Of a DNA stretch of 64,000 nucleotides, positions 51,770-60,985 are shown one piece after another. Source of the stretch: CAYPJE01 sp964410945 (GTDB taxonomy: Bacteria; Fidelibacterota; Marinisomatia; Marinisomatales; TCS56). The notes below the pieces were generated by a model. It worked only from the letters and a program-made list of their open reading frames with translations, did not search any database and was not told the DNA's origin. The stretch's first letter is position 1, and each line of letters opens with the position of its first letter. A program made the translations under genes and the position numbers. The DNA is taken from positions 62,001 to 126,000 of the forward strand of contig CAYPJE010000002.1 of assembly GCA_964410945.1 (NCBI GenBank). The letters run 5' to 3'.

Positions 51770-52738
51770 ATGTCTATTTCTATCCAACCTTTTTCATCTG
51801 ATTTTGAACAGGACTGGGAACAACTGGTCGCCCAGGCCAATAATGGTACCCTGTTCCACACACGCCGCTTTCTGGGGTATCATCCTCCGGGGAGATTCAA
51901 AGATCACAGCCTAGTTTTTATAAAAAAGGATAAACTGTTCTGTCTGTTCCCGGCCGCCGATATTCAGATCGACCAGGAACGGTGGCTGGTATCGCACCCG
52001 GGTGCATCCTTTGGTTCATTGGTGGTACCGGAGGATCTGGCTTTCGCCGATGCCCAGGAGCTGGTGGCTGGTCTGAATGATTATGCCCGCCAGGTCGGTT
52101 TCAGTGGCATTAAACTGACTCTGCCGCCCACAATTTACAATCGCAGGCTGTCCAATTATATCGACAATGCCTTACTGCGACATGACTACCATTACGTGAA
52201 GCGTGAAATCTCCAGTATTCTGTTTCTGGAAAATGATATTGAATCCAATCTGGCCAAGTTTCGTCCCTCCCACCGGCGGGCGGTTAACAAGGCCCGAAAA
52301 TCCGGTGTAATTGTAAAACAGAGTGCTGATTATGAACAGTTTTACCGGATACTGAAAAACAATTTGAAGATTCGTCATGGTGTTGAACCCACCCATACTT
52401 TAGAGGAATTACGGCATCTGGCACGACTCTTCCCCGAAAAGATAAATCTATTTGCCGCCTACCTGGATGATAAGATGATCGCCGGTGTGGTTAATTTCAT
52501 TGTCAACGATGATGTGGTGCTGGCTTTCTACATCAGCCATGATGAAGCGTTTCAGGAATACCGCGGTGTTAACCTGCTGTTCTATACGATTTTTGAATGG
52601 GCCATCAAGGCCGGTTACAAGGTTTTTGATTTCGGTATTTTCACGGTCAATGAAGAACCGAATTTCGGTTTAGCGCGCTTCAAAGAGAATTTCGGCTCCA
52701 GCGGCATGTTCCGCGATACGCTGGCGATCAGGTTTTAG
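51770..52738 (+). CDS. FemAB-like GNAT acyl/aminoacyltransferase
   Basis: This 322-aa protein resembles the FemAB/BioF2-type double-GNAT family. The ending KAGYKVFDFGIFTVNEEPNFGL then RFKENFG and the FRPSHRRAVNKARKSGV segment are typical of such transferases, which add amino acids or acyl groups to cell-wall or surface glycan precursors. The exact substrate is unknown. ATG 51770 gives the domain start SIQPFSSDFEQDWEQL; upstream codons are not conserved-looking. It is followed by a flippase gene, so a role in surface polysaccharide is likely. Confidence 0.82.
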   Translation: MSISIQPFSSDFEQDWEQLVAQANNGTLFHTRRFLGYHPPGRFKDHSLVFIKKDKLFCLFPAADIQIDQERWLVSHPGASFGSLVVPEDLAFADAQELVAGLNDYARQVGFSGIKLTLPPTIYNRRLSNYIDNALLRHDYHYVKREISSILFLENDIESNLAKFRPSHRRAVNKARKSGVIVKQSADYEQFYRILKNNLKIRHGVEPTHTLEELRHLARLFPEKINLFAAYLDDKMIAGVVNFIVNDDVVLAFYISHDEAFQEYRGVNLLFYTIFEWAIKAGYKVFDFGIFTVNEEPNFGLARFKENFGSSGMFRDTLAIRF

Positions 52739-52764
52739 GGAACAGGGCTAAGGGATCAGGATAA

Positions 52765-54219
52765 GTGAAATCACCGCTTAAAGCATTGTCGTTGCAGACT
52801 TTAATCTACGGAACCGGCCATATCCTGGCCCGGCTGGTTACCTTCCTGCTGTTGCCGCTTTATACCAATGTTTTCGAACCGGAGAAATACGCTGTTGTTT
52901 CCCTGGCCTATATTTTTATGGGATTTATGGCTGTTGTTCTCCACTACGGTCTGGATGCTTCGCTAATGAAGCATTATGTACCGGCTGACCAGCCGGAACG
53001 TAAACAACTGTTATCAACAGCCTATATTTCATTCCTGATAACCTCGATTGCCTTTATGCTGGTAATGGTCGTTTTCAGGAGTGTGTTGACCGGTCCCATT
53101 CTGGGTGTTTACATGCCCCGCTACATGGTTATGGTAGGCGTGATCCTGATGCTGGACATTCTCTGGTCGGTGCCGGTATTGATTCTGCGGGCCGAACAGA
53201 AACCGGTAGTATTTATAACATTCAGCCTGTTGAATGTTGGTATAACTTTGGGATTGAATCTTGTATTTGTACTGCGCCTGAGAATGGGCGTTGAAGGGGT
53301 GCTGGTCAGTAATATCTGGGCCTCAACCCTGATTTTCCTGCTGACCCTGCCGATAATCATTCGCCGGACGAGTCTCAGAAAGTTCTCGGTGACCGCCTGG
53401 AAAAAATTAATGCGTTTTGGCTTACCCTTCCTGCCATCGGGAATTTTTGCCATGATCATGGAAATGGCCGGCCGCTATATGCTGAAATTCCTGACCGATA
53501 TGGAAACCGTTGGCATTTATGCCGCTGGATATAAGCTGGGTATGCTGATGATGCTGGCGGTGATGGGTTTCAATATGGCCTGGCAACCCTTTTTCCTGCG
53601 GGAAGGCGGAGGAGCAGACAAAAAGAAGCTTTATGCGCGAATTGCTTCCTATGTGCTGGCAGTTTTAGGTTTGATATGGGTGTTACTCCTGATCTGGGCC
53701 AGCCGGCTGGTTCGGTTTCCCGTAGGTGGAACCACGTTTTACGGGACTGAGTTCTGGTCGTCTACGGCTATTGTTCCCTGGATCGCCCTGGGCTATTTTT
53801 TCCATGCGGCCTACCTGTTGCAGCTTCCCGGACCATTCCTGACTGAAAAGTCACATTGGGTTGCCACCACCCGGGGTGTTGGCGCAGCGGTAACTATTGT
53901 ATTGAACCTGATATTAATTCCACTGTTCGGAGCCTTGGGAGCAGCCATCGCCATGCTGCTCTCATTCGTATCGATGTGCGTCTATATGTATACGATTAAT
54001 CGGCGAATTTTCCCTGTTGAATATGAATGGTACCGGCTGCTTAGAATTCTGGCTGCCATGTTAATTACCGGCCTAGCATACTTTTTCTTTCACGGGAGCT
54101 GGCTGCGTGACGGAATGATTTCCATCCTATATCCGCTGGTACTGTTAACGTCAGGTTTTTTAAGCCGCAGTGAGTGGGCCAGTCTGTGGAAAATGATGAC
54201 ACCGGCGAAAGCCGATTGA
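52765..54219 (+). CDS. polysaccharide flippase (Wzx/MATE-like)
   Basis: This 484-aa membrane protein has about 12-14 hydrophobic helices. LIYGTGHILARLVTFLLLPLYTNVF at the N-terminus is the typical start of the MOP-superfamily lipid-linked oligosaccharide flippases. It should move undecaprenyl-linked sugar units across the inner membrane. GTG 52765 fits the N-terminal helix. It stands after a FemAB-like transferase and before sfsA; a mannose-1-P guanylyltransferase gene lies 2.4 kb on, so a polysaccharide theme runs through the region. Confidence 0.88.
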   Translation: MKSPLKALSLQTLIYGTGHILARLVTFLLLPLYTNVFEPEKYAVVSLAYIFMGFMAVVLHYGLDASLMKHYVPADQPERKQLLSTAYISFLITSIAFMLVMVVFRSVLTGPILGVYMPRYMVMVGVILMLDILWSVPVLILRAEQKPVVFITFSLLNVGITLGLNLVFVLRLRMGVEGVLVSNIWASTLIFLLTLPIIIRRTSLRKFSVTAWKKLMRFGLPFLPSGIFAMIMEMAGRYMLKFLTDMETVGIYAAGYKLGMLMMLAVMGFNMAWQPFFLREGGGADKKKLYARIASYVLAVLGLIWVLLLIWASRLVRFPVGGTTFYGTEFWSSTAIVPWIALGYFFHAAYLLQLPGPFLTEKSHWVATTRGVGAAVTIVLNLILIPLFGALGAAIAMLLSFVSMCVYMYTINRRIFPVEYEWYRLLRILAAMLITGLAYFFFHGSWLRDGMISILYPLVLLTSGFLSRSEWASLWKMMTPAKAD

Positions 54220-54256
54220 GTTTCCTGCCGGCTTGCTATACCGGTAATTTCCGATT

Positions 54257-54979
54257 GTGAAAATTGACGGACCATTACTTTGCGGGAGTTTCATCTCCCG
54301 CCCTAACCGCTTTTTGACCATTGTTGAGGTTAAAGGGAGAAAAGTTGAAAGCCATTTACCCGATCCGGGGCGCCTGAAGGAATTACTGGTGCCGGGTGCG
54401 GTGGTCTATGTTAGACCGGTTCCTGATGGAATAAATAGAAAGACCCGATATACCACCGTAATGGTGGAAAAGGAAGGGGTGCTGGTATCGCTGGTATCAG
54501 CTCTGCCGAACCAGTTTGTGGGACATGAGCTAACTAATAACCGGTTGCCAATTCTGTCAGGTTATAAATATGAAAGGGCTGAGGTAACAGTAGACCGGCA
54601 CCGCTTTGATTTTCTGTTGACCGGGCCGGACACCACACCATTTTATTTGGAAGTAAAATCTGTCACGTATGTTGAAAATGGGATTGCACAATTCCCCGAT
54701 GCGGTAACCGAACGAGGTGCGCGTCATGCCCGGCATCTGGCTGAATTGGCACAATCCGGTCTTGGGGCCGGGATTCTGTTTGTCTGCCAGCGCCCCGATG
54801 CGCAATCGTTTAAACCAATGGCAGATCGGGATCCGGTATTTGCGGATGCCCTTTACGAGGCTCATCAGGCTGGAGTGCGCGTCTGGTGTATTACGGTCAG
54901 AGTTAGCTTGGAAGAAATGCAATATTTTCAGGAAATTCCTGTTTCCCTGGAAGGGAAGATCATCAGAAATGAAAACTAA
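54257..54979 (+). CDS. sfsA: SfsA family DNA/RNA-binding protein
   Basis: This 240-aa SfsA protein has FISRPNRFLTIVEVKGR, HLPDPGRLKELL, YKYERAEV, FYLEVKSVTYVENGIAQFPDAVTERG and HLxEL; the last blocks hold the nuclease-like catalytic core. The family is tied to sugar fermentation and was shown in some members to act as a nuclease. Start GTG 54257 fits the family start. The end overlaps the lipoprotein gene by 11 bases. Confidence 0.95.
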   Translation: MKIDGPLLCGSFISRPNRFLTIVEVKGRKVESHLPDPGRLKELLVPGAVVYVRPVPDGINRKTRYTTVMVEKEGVLVSLVSALPNQFVGHELTNNRLPILSGYKYERAEVTVDRHRFDFLLTGPDTTPFYLEVKSVTYVENGIAQFPDAVTERGARHARHLAELAQSGLGAGILFVCQRPDAQSFKPMADRDPVFADALYEAHQAGVRVWCITVRVSLEEMQYFQEIPVSLEGKIIRNEN

Positions 54980-56645
54980 TATTCAATATCAACTGGTTGT
55001 GGGCACTGTATTACTGCTGTTGGTTGCAGGCCAGGTGTGGAATTGCGCCGCTGTAGCACCGCCATCGGGCGGCCCCAAGGATGAAACCCCCCCCCAACTA
55101 TTGTCGGTCACGCCGCCAACAGAAACACTTCAGATTGCCGGTGGTCTGGAAATCAGACTTGTATTTTCGGAATATATCGACGAGAAGACAATTACAACCG
55201 CTTTCCATCTTTCTCCATTGACCGATGAGGATATACAGCTGGACTACGAAGATGATGAGGTTATAGTAACCCTTCCGGATTCGCTGATCGAAAACCAGAC
55301 CTATATTTTAACGGTAAGCCGGGAATTGAAGGATGAGCATGGGGTACCATTGGCCGTGACAGTTCAGCTGGCGTACAGTACGGGAGATCGAATCGAACAG
55401 GGCAGCATATCCGGCGAGCTGTTTTTTAATACCGGTCCCATGGCAGTTCATCTCTGGGATTTAGGCCTGGTCGAACGGGATTCTTTTTTTACCCGCAAAC
55501 CCCATTTTCGCATCGATGCCTCTGATGATGGCAGCTTTGAATTCAATTATCTCAGGCCGGCCGAATATGGTATACTGGCCATTGAACAGTCCGGTGCTGG
55601 ATTAGGTCTGGATCAAGCGCGTTTCAGCTATGGAGTATATCGGGAAATGCTGGTTGACTTGCGTCAGGACAGTCTGGTAACCGGGATTGATATTCCCGTC
55701 TGGAGAGAGCCCCAGGAGCTGAAATTACTGCGCGGTGAATGGATAGGGCCCAGCTGGGGGCGGCTGTACTTCAATAATCTATTAATCAGTGAACCGGATC
55801 GGTTTGCAGTTGGTCTTCTTGATACGATTGTATCCGGGGTACCAGCTGACCTTATACTGGATCCACTGGACAGCACAGCCGTGCTGGTAATAGCACCTGA
55901 CTCGCTGCCGGCCGGTAAACTGGCAATCGAAATGTTTTCTGTAAATGATATCTACGAACAGTTGCTGGATACAGCTACCCTGGAAATGAAAATACCGGCT
56001 GATTACGACTCCACTTATCTGGAAGTGCTGTGGCCCGAGAAGAATTTTGTTCATCAAATCGAATCACCGGTACTGAAGATTATCCTTAATAAACCACTGG
56101 TTGATTCAGTTTATGCCGGTGCGGTCAGGCTTCTATTATTCGACAGTCTGGAGCAGGCAGTTACGGTTAGTCACTCGAACTTCACAGGACTGGAGATAAC
56201 ACCGCTGGAGCCATGGCAGGAGCAGGGTGAGTATCGGCTGGAATTACAGCGTGACAGTATCAGGGCTGTCGACGGCAGCCGATTCGCCGATTCATTGATC
56301 ACGCTGCCATTTAAAATTTCCAGACCAGTTGGGTTTGGTGGCTTGGCAGGATCCTTTAATTCCATTCGGACACCAATTGCGATACGGCTTAAGGGGACGG
56401 AAAATACAGCCCGGGAGTTGATATATTTAGTAAATTCGGACTTGGTATTTAGCCAGGATAATATTCCGGAAGGATTTTATAGTTTGATGATGTTTCACGA
56501 TGCAAATGAAAATCAGCGTTTTGATTATGGCCAGGCCGTGCCTTATATCCCCGCTGAGTGGTTTTATTTATATCCCGATACAATTGAAGTGCGTGCCAAT
56601 TGGGTCAAGGAATTGACTCCCATAGATTTCAGGGAGGAGCAGTAA
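54969..56645 (+). CDS. Ig-like domain lipoprotein/exported protein
   Basis: This 558-aa exported protein has an N-terminal helix with a lipobox-like end (VWNCAAV, Cys about residue 26) followed by APPSGGPKDETPPQL, the common linker before a Big_5 Ig-like domain (about 40-140, with EIRLVFSEYIDEKTI). The rest is beta-rich. Several FCB bacteria encode such proteins with an unknown role. ATG 54969 gives the signal sequence and overlaps sfsA by 11 bases; its stop overlaps the next start by one base. Confidence 0.82.
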   Translation: MKTNIQYQLVVGTVLLLLVAGQVWNCAAVAPPSGGPKDETPPQLLSVTPPTETLQIAGGLEIRLVFSEYIDEKTITTAFHLSPLTDEDIQLDYEDDEVIVTLPDSLIENQTYILTVSRELKDEHGVPLAVTVQLAYSTGDRIEQGSISGELFFNTGPMAVHLWDLGLVERDSFFTRKPHFRIDASDDGSFEFNYLRPAEYGILAIEQSGAGLGLDQARFSYGVYREMLVDLRQDSLVTGIDIPVWREPQELKLLRGEWIGPSWGRLYFNNLLISEPDRFAVGLLDTIVSGVPADLILDPLDSTAVLVIAPDSLPAGKLAIEMFSVNDIYEQLLDTATLEMKIPADYDSTYLEVLWPEKNFVHQIESPVLKIILNKPLVDSVYAGAVRLLLFDSLEQAVTVSHSNFTGLEITPLEPWQEQGEYRLELQRDSIRAVDGSRFADSLITLPFKISRPVGFGGLAGSFNSIRTPIAIRLKGTENTARELIYLVNSDLVFSQDNIPEGFYSLMMFHDANENQRFDYGQAVPYIPAEWFYLYPDTIEVRANWVKELTPIDFREEQ

Positions 56646-57709
56646 TGTATTGTGTTATCATGGCCGGTGGCCGGGGAACCAGATTCTGGCCCTTGAGCCG
56701 TAATGTGCGTCCAAAGCAAATGCTGAACATTGTCGGTGATACGACAATGCTGCAGATGACGGTCGACCGCTTGCGCAAGATTTCCGCCGTTAAGGGCATA
56801 TATATTGTTACCGGCGCCGATCTGGCCGATACGATCAGAGCCGAAATCAAACATGTTGAACCGGAAAATATTATTGTTGAGCCGTCCGGGAAAAATACGG
56901 CCCCCTGTATCGGACTGGCAGCCCTGAAGATATGCATGGCTAATGAAAATTGCGTAATGGGGGTCTTTCCTGCCGATCATCTGGTAGTGGGGCACCATCA
57001 GTTTGAGAAAGCACTGAATACGGCGGCGCACCTGTCCCGCAAGCGTCATTCACTGGTGACGATCGGTATTACACCCTCTTTCCCGGCCACTGGATATGGG
57101 TACATTCAATACGACCGGAAAAGCGATGAAGATCATCTGGATGCCTACCGGGTAAAAACATTTGCTGAGAAACCACCACGCAGTCTGGCCCAAAAATTTA
57201 TCGATAGTGGTGATTTCCTGTGGAACAGCGGGATGTTTGTCTGGGAGACAAAAACCTTTTTAGACGAATTGAATCAGTATATGCCCGATCTGGCTCATAA
57301 TCTGGAAAGGATACGTGATCGGCTGAAACAGGATGCCAGTGCTTCTATTACCGATATCTGGGAGGAGTTATTGTCAGAATCCATCGATTACGGCCTGATG
57401 GAGAAATCCAAAAAGATTTATGTCATCAAAGCCGATTTTGAATGGAATGATGTTGGTTCATGGAGCTCGGTCTATGAAATGTCGCCTAAGTCAAAGGAAA
57501 AAAATGTTATCAGTGGCGATGGAGTAATTGTTGACGGGCAAAATAATTTTATTAAATCCAACGGACGATTTACAGCCGTTGTTGGTGCCGATGATTTGGT
57601 GGTGGTAAATACTGATGATGCCACACTGGTTATTCCTAGAAATAAAGTTGAGCAGGTTAAAGATCTGGTTGAGTTACTGGAAAATAAGGAACGCAGGGAT
57701 TTATTGTGA
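56645..57709 (+). CDS. manC: mannose-1-phosphate guanylyltransferase
   Basis: The enzyme makes GDP-mannose from mannose-1-phosphate and GTP for surface glycans. The 354-aa product has the nucleotide motif MAGGRGTRFWPLSR then RPKQML, the FPADHL signature, the GYGYIQY and FAEKP segments, and EWNDVGSW. It is the one-domain form, without the isomerase part of bifunctional ManC. ATG 56645 overlaps the preceding stop (TAATG). A 94-aa unknown gene follows 12 bases later. Confidence 0.95.
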   Translation: MYCVIMAGGRGTRFWPLSRNVRPKQMLNIVGDTTMLQMTVDRLRKISAVKGIYIVTGADLADTIRAEIKHVEPENIIVEPSGKNTAPCIGLAALKICMANENCVMGVFPADHLVVGHHQFEKALNTAAHLSRKRHSLVTIGITPSFPATGYGYIQYDRKSDEDHLDAYRVKTFAEKPPRSLAQKFIDSGDFLWNSGMFVWETKTFLDELNQYMPDLAHNLERIRDRLKQDASASITDIWEELLSESIDYGLMEKSKKIYVIKADFEWNDVGSWSSVYEMSPKSKEKNVISGDGVIVDGQNNFIKSNGRFTAVVGADDLVVVNTDDATLVIPRNKVEQVKDLVELLENKERRDLL

Positions 57710-57721
57710 TGGAAGTACGGA

Positions 57722-58006
57722 ATGAAACCGGAGCAGATCTTTCGACAGTTTGAAGAATTGACCGAACGCATGGGGCTGCGCCTGGTGGAAGATAAAGGCA
57801 ATTTTAACGGAGGAAGTTGTCTGGTAAAGGACGAAGCATGCATAGTGCTCAATAAGCATCGGCCGATTGAGCAGAAACTGAGGGTGCTGGCCAGTGCCTT
57901 CGGGGAAATGGATTTATCCTCGGTTTATATGGTTCCAACCCTCCGGGCATATATCGAGGAAGTCAATCTGCCCCTGGTTAAGGGCGAAGGCCACGAAAAG
58001 ACTTGA
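57722..58006 (+). CDS. small conserved-looking protein of unknown function
   Basis: This 94-aa soluble protein has no signal peptide and no recognised domain. It contains NFNGGSCLVKDEACIVLNKH, then RPIEQKLRVLASAF and an acidic-basic C-terminal end. The LVKDEACIVLNKHRPIEQKLRVLA pattern gives a beta-hairpin then helix reading, and similar short proteins occur in related phyla. It lies 12 bases after manC and is probably co-transcribed with it. Confidence 0.65.
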   Translation: MKPEQIFRQFEELTERMGLRLVEDKGNFNGGSCLVKDEACIVLNKHRPIEQKLRVLASAFGEMDLSSVYMVPTLRAYIEEVNLPLVKGEGHEKT

Positions 58007-58115
58007 TTCAAAATGGTGAAACGGTTACTATCCTGCCCGTTTTGACAAGTAGAATTTTGTTATTAAATCCTGTATTATCCTGGGATGAACCAATTAGTTA
58101 GAAAAGGATGTTTAT

Positions 58116-60200
58116 ATGAACGAATACCAATCTGCCGATATCCGTAACCTGGCTGTTGTTGGCCACGGAGCCAGTGGTAAAACAATGCTTTGTGAAGCAA
58201 TGCTGGCCTGTGGCGGAGTAATTAACCGGTTAGGTACAATTGCCAATGGCAGTACCGCATCGGACTATCATGAAGATGAGCATGAACGCCAGATTTCCAT
58301 TCATGCCTCATTACTGAATGTGGAATGGCAGGGTAAGAAATTTAATATTATTGATACTCCCGGTTATGCCGATTTTATTGGTGAAGCGCTGGCAGCCATG
58401 AGTGCTGTGGATTCTGCCATGATTGTTATCCATGCCAATCAGGGGGTGGAAGTCGGGACCGAGCAGGTCTGGAATTACGCCAACAAATTTGGTTTAAGTA
58501 AAGTGCTGGTAGTAAATGGCCTGGATAAAGAGCACACCGATTTCGATGGTGTTGTCGCCAAGGCAAAAGCACGCTTTGGCAATAATGTTTTCCCACTGCA
58601 GATTCCTATCAATCCCGGACCGGCCTTCAATCAGATTCTGGATGTACTCCGGAAGAAAGTATTGACCTATAAAACCGATGGCAGTGGCCAGTTTGATGAA
58701 TCTGATCCTCAAGGTGAATGGAGTGATAAAGCAGATGAGCTCCATGAGGCCTTGATCGAATATGTGGCCGAATCGGACGATTCGCTGCTGGAGAAATTTT
58801 TTGAACAAGGCGGCTTGAGCGAAGAAGAGATGCGCGACGGAATCCATGCTGCGATTCAGAATGAGGCATTCTATCCACTGTTTTGCTCAGCGGCGACGGC
58901 AAATGTTGGTGTAGCCCGGATTATGGAATTCATTGGTAAATACGGTTCATCGCCGGAAGACCGGGGCAGCATTAAAGCCATTGATGCCAAAACCGATAAA
59001 GAGGTGGAGGTTAAATTAACCGATGCCGAACCTATCGTAAGTGTATTCAAAACAATCAGCGAAGCCCATGTGGGTGAATTATCGTTTTTCCGCACCTATG
59101 CCGGTACGTTGAAAACCGGTGGCGACCTGACCAACACGGTTCAGAGTGGATCGGAACGCTTCGGACAGATCTTTGTTATGAACGGTAAAAACCGGACAAC
59201 CATCAATCAACTGCACGCCGGTGATATTGGTGCCGTGGTGAAATTGAAAAATACCCATACCGGCGATACGCTGTGCGGCGGAAAAGGCGGCGTAAAAATT
59301 GATCCGGTGGAATATCCCAAACCGAATATCCATTCCGCTATCCGGCCCAAAGCCAAGGGTGATGAAGAAAAGATCGCTGTCGGTTTATCCACCCTGCATG
59401 AAGAGGATCCGACTTTTGTGTACCGGGTCGACCCTGAGATAAAGCAGACCATCATTTCCGGACAGGGCGAATTGCATCTGACGGTCATTGCGAATCGCCT
59501 GCAAAACCGCTTCAACGTGGAAATCGTTTCCATGGAACCAAAGATTCCCTACCGTGAAACGATCAAGGGTAAAGGCGCCTCGAAATACCGCCACAAAAAA
59601 CAATCCGGTGGTGCCGGACAATTTGCCGAAGTCTGGATGAGGATCGAGGCCAGGCCTCGTGGCGAAGGCTTCGAATTTAAGGATTCGCTGGTTGGCCAGA
59701 ATGTTGACCGTGTTTTTGTACCATCGGTTGAGAAAGGTGTGCGAGCCACCCTGGATGATGGTGTAGTGGCCGGTTGCCGTGTGGTCGATGTGCTGGTCGA
59801 TTTTTACGATGGTAAGCAGCACCCGGTGGATTCGAAGGATATTGCCTTCCAGATCGCAGGTAAGCATGCCTTCCGTGAGGCTTTCATGGAAGCCAAGCCC
59901 TGTTTGCTGGAACCGATAATGGTAATTGAGGTCAAGGTGCCGGAAGATTTCATGGGTGATGTGATGGGTGATATTTCCGGTCGGCGCGGGAAGATTCTGG
60001 GTATGGATTCCGACGGTGGATTCCAGATTATCAAGGCCCAGGTGCCCCAGGCAGAGTTGTACCATTATTCTACTACGATTCGCTCCCTTACCGGTGGACG
60101 GGGAATCCATTCCGAGGATTTCAGCCACTATGAGGAAATGCCAAAGGACATTGAACGCAAGGTGATTGCAGCTTCCAAGAAGGAAGACGAAGAAGAATAA
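58116..60200 (+). CDS. elongation factor G-like GTPase
   Basis: This 694-aa translational GTPase has the EF-G domain plan: G domain (1-270; P-loop GHGASGKTM, residues 16-24; DTPGYADF, G3), domain II, III, IV with YRHKKQSGGAGQFAEVW and the domain V ending. The G4 motif, normally NKxD, reads NGLD (134-137), which could alter nucleotide binding. The P-loop and overall style match the EF-G paralogs (EF-G2/fusA-like) rather than the main EF-G, and no rpsL/rpsG/tuf genes are nearby. It may be a specialised translocation or ribosome-rescue factor. A HIT gene follows after 2 bases. Confidence 0.86.
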   Translation: MNEYQSADIRNLAVVGHGASGKTMLCEAMLACGGVINRLGTIANGSTASDYHEDEHERQISIHASLLNVEWQGKKFNIIDTPGYADFIGEALAAMSAVDSAMIVIHANQGVEVGTEQVWNYANKFGLSKVLVVNGLDKEHTDFDGVVAKAKARFGNNVFPLQIPINPGPAFNQILDVLRKKVLTYKTDGSGQFDESDPQGEWSDKADELHEALIEYVAESDDSLLEKFFEQGGLSEEEMRDGIHAAIQNEAFYPLFCSAATANVGVARIMEFIGKYGSSPEDRGSIKAIDAKTDKEVEVKLTDAEPIVSVFKTISEAHVGELSFFRTYAGTLKTGGDLTNTVQSGSERFGQIFVMNGKNRTTINQLHAGDIGAVVKLKNTHTGDTLCGGKGGVKIDPVEYPKPNIHSAIRPKAKGDEEKIAVGLSTLHEEDPTFVYRVDPEIKQTIISGQGELHLTVIANRLQNRFNVEIVSMEPKIPYRETIKGKGASKYRHKKQSGGAGQFAEVWMRIEARPRGEGFEFKDSLVGQNVDRVFVPSVEKGVRATLDDGVVAGCRVVDVLVDFYDGKQHPVDSKDIAFQIAGKHAFREAFMEAKPCLLEPIMVIEVKVPEDFMGDVMGDISGRRGKILGMDSDGGFQIIKAQVPQAELYHYSTTIRSLTGGRGIHSEDFSHYEEMPKDIERKVIAASKKEDEEE

Positions 60201-60202
60201 AC

Positions 60203-60700
60203 GTGCCTGACACGAAAAGACTCTGGGCGCCCTGGCGTATGGATTATATCCGGGCGCCCAAAGAAGACGGTTGTATTTTCTGCGATAAACCGCAGAAGAA
60301 CACCGATCGCGATAATCTTATTTTATATCGCGGAAAACAATGTTTTGTAATTATGAATCTGTATCCCTACAACAATGGTCACCTGCTGGTTGTGCCATAT
60401 CAGCACAGCAACAATATCCATGATCTAGACCAGACCACGCATCTGGAAATGATGTATCTGGTGGATAAATCCATGGTGATTATTGAAAATACCATGAACG
60501 CCCAGGGATTCAATTTTGGCGCCAATATCGGTGCCGCAGCCGGGGCCGGGATCGAGGAACATATTCATTTTCATATTGTGCCGCGCTGGATCGGCGATAC
60601 CAATGTGATGCCGGTTATCGGCCAGACCAAAGTAATGGTTCAGGGACTCCTGGATACCTACGATCTTTTGAAACCGGAATTCGACAAACTACTGAATTAA
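60203..60700 (+). CDS. HIT family hydrolase
   Basis: This 165-aa HIT protein (nucleotide hydrolase/transferase superfamily) has RLWAPWRMDYI at the start, CIFC, NNGHLLVVP and the triad HxHxH in EEHIHFHIVPRW. It probably splits AP4A-type or phosphoramidate nucleotides. The start is GTG 60203, two bases after the EF-G-like stop. It is probably in one operon with that gene. Confidence 0.93.
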   Translation: MPDTKRLWAPWRMDYIRAPKEDGCIFCDKPQKNTDRDNLILYRGKQCFVIMNLYPYNNGHLLVVPYQHSNNIHDLDQTTHLEMMYLVDKSMVIIENTMNAQGFNFGANIGAAAGAGIEEHIHFHIVPRWIGDTNVMPVIGQTKVMVQGLLDTYDLLKPEFDKLLN

Positions 60701-60769
60701 TCGTCATTTACGGTTGTTGTTTGGAACAGATATTTGTAATCTCTCATGAAGTAAAAATCAGGTAATAGA

Positions 60770-60982
60770 ATGCTGACATTTCAACACACATGGCTCCCGT
60801 ATCTGTATTTGTATCTGGCGGGGGGGCTGTTTTTTTTTCTGGGGATGATCATCATCCGTAAGAGCGGGGCAATTAACCTGCAGCGCAAGACCCACCGGTT
60901 CTGGAACCGGGTACTGTATTTCGGGTTCTTCTGGTTCGTTGCCATGCATGCCTTTTTCACTTACGCAGCATTGAATTGGTGA
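60770..60982 (+). CDS. small membrane partner of sodium:solute symporter
   Basis: This 70-aa protein has two hydrophobic helices (about 10-30 and 46-65) joined by RKSGAINLQRKTHRFWN. It lies 3 bases before a sodium:solute symporter gene, a layout in which a short helper protein accompanies the transporter. It may be a subunit; no biochemical role is known from sequence. Confidence 0.65.
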   Translation: MLTFQHTWLPYLYLYLAGGLFFFLGMIIIRKSGAINLQRKTHRFWNRVLYFGFFWFVAMHAFFTYAALNW

Positions 60983-60985
60983 GCT

